From the NCBI GenBank assembly GCA_944388405.1, contig CALXIQ010000016.1, positions 1 through 64,000 on the forward strand: a stretch of 64,000 nucleotides of DNA, in the 5' to 3' direction. Both the position numbers and the translations under genes were made by a program. Source of the stretch: an uncultured Ruminococcus sp. Lineage in GTDB: Bacteria > Bacillota > Clostridia > Oscillospirales > Ruminococcaceae. Shown here in pieces: positions 60,960 through 64,000 of the stretch (positions within the stretch are counted from its first letter, which is position 1; each line of letters starts with the position of its first letter). Below the pieces are notes generated by a model, which saw only the letters and a program-made list of their open reading frames with translations, made no database searches and was not told where the DNA came from.

Positions 60960-61592
60960 TTACTCCTCATACTCATCGGATTCATTTTCAGCTTCTTCCT
61001 CAGCTTCAAGTTCCGCTTCGGCTTCTTCCTCCTGCTCCAGCTTTGCTGCCTCTGCCGCCGCCTGCATATCACGCAGGATAACAGGGTGCTTTCTGACGTA
61101 AAGTTTAAATGAAAGAAGATACATTGCAAAGCAGAACACCAGAATAATGCCTATTCCCAGCGCCACGCTCAAGGTATACTCAACGCCTACCCTGTCGTTA
61201 AGCCAGCTGCATGGAAAATAGAAAAAATCAAAGAACATTTCTCCCCTGCCTTCCGAATCAAAGGAATCTCTGAATATTGAAGGCACGAAATAAATCAGCA
61301 ACATAAATATCAGCGTGATTGTTACGTTTATACTGCTCCACGCCTCGTACGCCGCATGACGTTTTCCATCGTCAAGGAAAATAATTCCCAATACCACCAG
61401 CATTGTAATCCAAGCCACTACCGAGCCGTTGTTTGAACTGATAAAAAAGTCGTTAACACGGCTCATTGAATCGGGCACAACGGACGCCAGTATAGGAAAA
61501 AACAGTTTTCCGAACAAAAGGCCGAGAATAAGCGACGCAAACATAAGTCCTATTCTTGCCAGCGTATAAAGCAAAAATTTCAGCGAATCCAT
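60960..61592 (-). CDS. Membrane protein with a long acidic tail
   Basis: 210 residues. About four hydrophobic segments (near residues 10-35, 52-75, 88-108, 138-165) and a cytoplasmic tail of which the last 35 residues are almost all Glu, Ala and Asp ('EQEEEAEAELEAEEEAENES'). No catalytic motif. Ordered acidic tails of this sort may bind cations or basic proteins. The family is not recognised. Expression is independent of the LUD gene, which is separated by 189 bases without an obvious promoter. Confidence 0.7.
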   Translation of the reverse strand: MDSLKFLLYTLARIGLMFASLILGLLFGKLFFPILASVVPDSMSRVNDFFISSNNGSVVAWITMLVVLGIIFLDDGKRHAAYEAWSSINVTITLIFMLLIYFVPSIFRDSFDSEGRGEMFFDFFYFPCSWLNDRVGVEYTLSVALGIGIILVFCFAMYLLSFKLYVRKHPVILRDMQAAAEAAKLEQEEEAEAELEAEEEAENESDEYEE

Positions 61593-61781
61593 TGCCTTAC
61601 CTCCATCTGTCAGTCAATTTGTTATCCGTGTCAAGCGCCTTTCCTGCCGCTCAAGACATCTGTAATATAACAAAATCATTATACCATATATATTTAAAAA
61701 ATACAATGCTTTTTACCGATATGTTTAAAAATTTTATAAGTTTGCATACTCTTCCCTGCCGCAGCCGGGGGATTTGAAAGG

Positions 61782-62450
61782 TTAAAAGCCTAAGCTTTCC
61801 TTTACGATAATGACCTTGAAGCGATTTTTAACCCTCTGCCACGATGACACCACATAGTTACAGCATACTCTGCCCTCGCTGGCGCAGCCCGATGGCATAT
61901 CTCCGCCGGTTTTAAGGGATATGCACTCCCCTGTTTTTGAGCAGGGTGTTTCACAGCCCAGACGGACGCAGTTGGCAGGAGCGGCACAGGTTTTTACTCT
62001 TTTTACCGCTTCGTCCAAATCTCTTACCAGTTTGTTTATTCCCACCACGAAAATTACCGACTTTGGTCCGTAGCATATTGCGGCAACACGGTTTGAGTTG
62101 CCGTCCACATTGTAAAGCTGACCGCTTTCGGTAACGGCGTTTGCGGAGGTAAGATAGGTTTCGGCAAAAAACGACTTTCTGTACAGTTCCTCCGTTTCCT
62201 CTCTGCTCTTGGCAACAGAGCGGTCGATAAAGTTATATCTGCCGCTTTTCATAAGGGTCATTACTCCGCTTTCAGCAAGTGTAGCCGAACCGCCGCAGGT
62301 GATGGTTTCACCCTCTTTGAGAAGCCCCTCAACCAGCTTTACCGCCTCGGTGCAGTTTTGTACAACATAGGCTTCCATGTTGTTTTTTCTAAGGTTTTCC
62401 ACCGTTTTTTCAATCTTCTTCTCGATAATAACTTGCAGATTCTTGTCCAT
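61782..62450 (-). CDS. LUD-domain (lactate utilisation protein C-like) protein
   Basis: 222 residues of the LUD family (formerly DUF162). 'EGETITCGGSATLAESGVM' and 'YLTSANAVTESGQLYNVDGN' near residue 105 form the family core; 'ICYGPKSVIFVVGINKLV' follows. Unlike LutC it has a cysteine-rich C-terminal third ('CAAPANCVRLGCETPCSK', then 'CASEGRVCCNY') that could hold an iron-sulfur or zinc site. The lutAB genes are not adjacent. It follows recG by 32 bases, probably as one transcript. Confidence 0.88.
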   Translation of the reverse strand: MDKNLQVIIEKKIEKTVENLRKNNMEAYVVQNCTEAVKLVEGLLKEGETITCGGSATLAESGVMTLMKSGRYNFIDRSVAKSREETEELYRKSFFAETYLTSANAVTESGQLYNVDGNSNRVAAICYGPKSVIFVVGINKLVRDLDEAVKRVKTCAAPANCVRLGCETPCSKTGECISLKTGGDMPSGCASEGRVCCNYVVSSWQRVKNRFKVIIVKESLGF

Positions 62451-62482
62451 TTATAACATATCCTTTCTGTATAAAATATTTA

Positions 62483-64000
62483 TCAGTCGCTGAGCTTTTG
62501 CTCAAACAGCCGCCGTGCCGCATCTCTTAAACCTTTGTTTTCAGGTTCTTTAAGCTGGGGGTCGGTTTGAGTTATAAGCCTTGCGGTTTTCTGAGCCTGA
62601 AGAAGAATGTCTGTATCCTCCGACATATCCGCTATCTTAAGCTTAGGCAGACCGTGCTGACGGCTTCCGAAAAAATCTCCCGGTCCACGCAGCTTAAGAT
62701 CCTCCTCCGATATTCTGAAGCCGTCGGAGGTGCTTGAAAGAATCCTCAGCCTTTTTCTTACCTCGTCGGTTACGTTGTCGGTGATGAGAATGCAGTAGGA
62801 TTTATACTTTCCTCTGCCTACCCGTCCTCTCAGCTGATGAAGCTGGGACAGTCCGAAGCGGTCGGAGTTTTCTATTACCATTACAGCCGCATTGGGAACG
62901 TCAACTCCTACCTCCACCACGGTGGTGGACACAAGCAGATCAAGCTCGCCGTTTTTAAAGCTTTGCATAACCGCATCCTTTTCAGCAGGCGACAGTCTGC
63001 CGTGGAGAAGCCCTATCCGGTAATCTGAAAAATCCTCCTCCGACAGCTTTTGGGCATAGTTTGTTACGTTTTGCACCTCAAGGTCGCTTTCCTCAATGGC
63101 GGGACAGACAATATAACCCTGCCGTCCCTCGTCAAGCCGCTCCTTAACAAAGCCGAACGCCCTCTGACGAAGCTTTCCGGTAACGGCGTAAGTTTCAACA
63201 GGCTGTCTGCCCTTTGGCAGTTCCTTTAGCACCGATAAATCCAAATCTCCATAAATCATCAGCGCCAGCGTTCGTGGGATAGGCGTTGCCGACATTACAA
63301 GGCGGTGGGGATTTTCCCCCTTAGCCGCCAGCATTGCCCTCTGCTCCACGCCAAAGCGATGCTGCTCGTCGGTTATAACAAGCCCTAAGTTGTGAAACTC
63401 AGTGGACTGCTGAACAAGGGCGTGAGTTCCCACGATAACCTGATATTCCCCCGAGGCTATATGTTCTTTCAGCTCTTTTTTCTGCTTGGTATCCAGCGAC
63501 CCGGTAAGCAGGCACACCTTTATACCAAGGGGCGAGAAAAATCCCGTAAGCGTTTCGTAATGCTGAACACTGAGTATTTCGGTTGGCGCCATAAGGGCAG
63601 TCTGGTAGCCGTTAAGCGCTGCAAAATAAGCCGCTCCCGCTGCGGCGGCAGTCTTGCCCGAGCCTACGTCTCCCTGAATCAGCCTGTTCATGGGATATTC
63701 TCTGCACATATCTCTTGCGCAGTCCTCTATAGCCGATTTCTGACCGCCCGTCAGCTCAAAGGGCAGGGAATTGTAAAACTCCTCAAGGGAAACAGGGTGC
63801 ATAACGCATCCTGTGCGACTTCGGTTTTTGCTCCTCAGCATATGCATACCAAGCTGCAGGGACAGCAGCTCGTCAAAAACCAGCCGCCGCTTTGCAATGT
63901 CCCGTGAATGGGTGTCCTGAGGGAAGTGAATGTTCTCATAGGCAAAATCAAGGGAGCAAAGGCGGTTTTGCTTCATTATCCTCTTTGGAAGCGGCTCGTA
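62483..64000 (-). CDS. recG: ATP-dependent DNA helicase RecG, C-terminal part
   Basis: Rescues stalled replication forks and migrates Holliday junctions. The gene continues beyond the right edge: the frame is open to 64000, and the first visible residues 'YEPLPKRI' join 'MKQNRLCSLDFAYENIHFPQ', which is internal in RecG. Helicase motifs: I 'LIQGDVGSGKTAAAAGA', Ia 'MAPTEIL', II 'DEQHRFG', III 'SATPIPRTLAL' and VI 'QLRGRVGRGKY'. The wedge domain that grips branched DNA lies outside the window. Confidence 0.96.
   Translation of the reverse strand, partial: YEPLPKRIMKQNRLCSLDFAYENIHFPQDTHSRDIAKRRLVFDELLSLQLGMHMLRSKNRSRTGCVMHPVSLEEFYNSLPFELTGGQKSAIEDCARDMCREYPMNRLIQGDVGSGKTAAAAGAAYFAALNGYQTALMAPTEILSVQHYETLTGFFSPLGIKVCLLTGSLDTKQKKELKEHIASGEYQVIVGTHALVQQSTEFHNLGLVITDEQHRFGVEQRAMLAAKGENPHRLVMSATPIPRTLALMIYGDLDLSVLKELPKGRQPVETYAVTGKLRQRAFGFVKERLDEGRQGYIVCPAIEESDLEVQNVTNYAQKLSEEDFSDYRIGLLHGRLSPAEKDAVMQSFKNGELDLLVSTTVVEVGVDVPNAAVMVIENSDRFGLSQLHQLRGRVGRGKYKSYCILITDNVTDEVRKRLRILSSTSDGFRISEEDLKLRGPGDFFGSRQHGLPKLKIADMSEDTDILLQAQKTARLITQTDPQLKEPENKGLRDAARRLFEQKLSD

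Overview
The window is chromosomal DNA of a low-to-moderate GC, Gram-positive anaerobe, most likely a clostridial (Bacillota, Ruminococcaceae/Oscillospiraceae-like) gut bacterium. The evidence is an Rnf complex with clostridial gene order, a CIRCE-controlled groESL operon, FabK as the enoyl-ACP reductase, near-consensus sigma-A promoters with 17-bp spacers, strong GGAGG ribosome binding sites, and frequent TTG/GTG starts. The genus is an inference. There is no rRNA, CRISPR array, phage module or recognisable insertion sequence.

Layout. 1-1.8 kb: the end of an AraC regulator, its probable HbpS/GlcG-like target and two small genes. 1.8-8.5 kb: apbE-rnfCDGEAB (minus strand) behind an XRE regulator gene. 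8.7-11.2 kb: a histidine phosphatase, a DUF975 membrane protein and a pseudouridine synthase. 11.2-17.3 kb: an HtrA protease beside an OmpR/PhoR-type two-component system, then CIRCE-groES-groEL. 17.4-17.7 kb: tRNA-Arg followed by a repeat that recurs after the tRNA-Ala gene at 27.8 kb. 17.9-23.4 kb: a compact envelope locus in which response regulator, kinase, two membrane proteins and cardiolipin synthase form one operon, next to three more small membrane or charged protein genes, one of only 33 residues. 23.8-25.5 kb: three accessory genes, two of them behind near-identical promoters. 25.6-27.2 kb: a MATE exporter with a highly structured leader. 27.3-27.8 kb: tRNA-Thr-Tyr-Ala.

28.2-35.6 kb carries an unrecognised acidic protein, a cytidylate-kinase-like protein, an amidohydrolase and the glycogen-use pair malQ-glgP. 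36-38.9 kb is an XRE regulator divergent from a NatAB-like ABC exporter. 39-48.5 kb is the type II fatty acid operon fabH-fabK-(SGNH lipoprotein)-fabG-fabF-accB-fabZ-accC-accD-accA-acpP; fabD lies apart and divergent at 49 kb. Then come dCMP deaminase, a GH51 arabinofuranosidase, a zinc-ribbon protein, radC, tex and prfC. 57-61 kb holds an XRE-controlled divergent pair, a prepilin peptidase and a TetR-MATE efflux pair. The window ends in a membrane protein with an acidic tail, a LUD-domain protein and the 3' part of recG.

How the parts relate. The energy module (Rnf plus its flavinylating enzyme), lipid synthesis (fab/acc, cardiolipin synthase) and envelope stress (two two-component systems, HtrA, GroESL) are all chromosomal housekeeping or envelope functions. 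The most unusual material is regulatory: tandem and inverted repeats at the divergent regulator/exporter promoters, structured leaders ahead of two exporters, paired promoters at 23.7 and 24.6 kb, and repeats placed after tRNA genes. No plainly new defence or mobile system was found. The best candidates for undescribed biology are the 17.9-23.4 kb envelope locus with its GMC-W-PG membrane modules and the MATE leader RNA.
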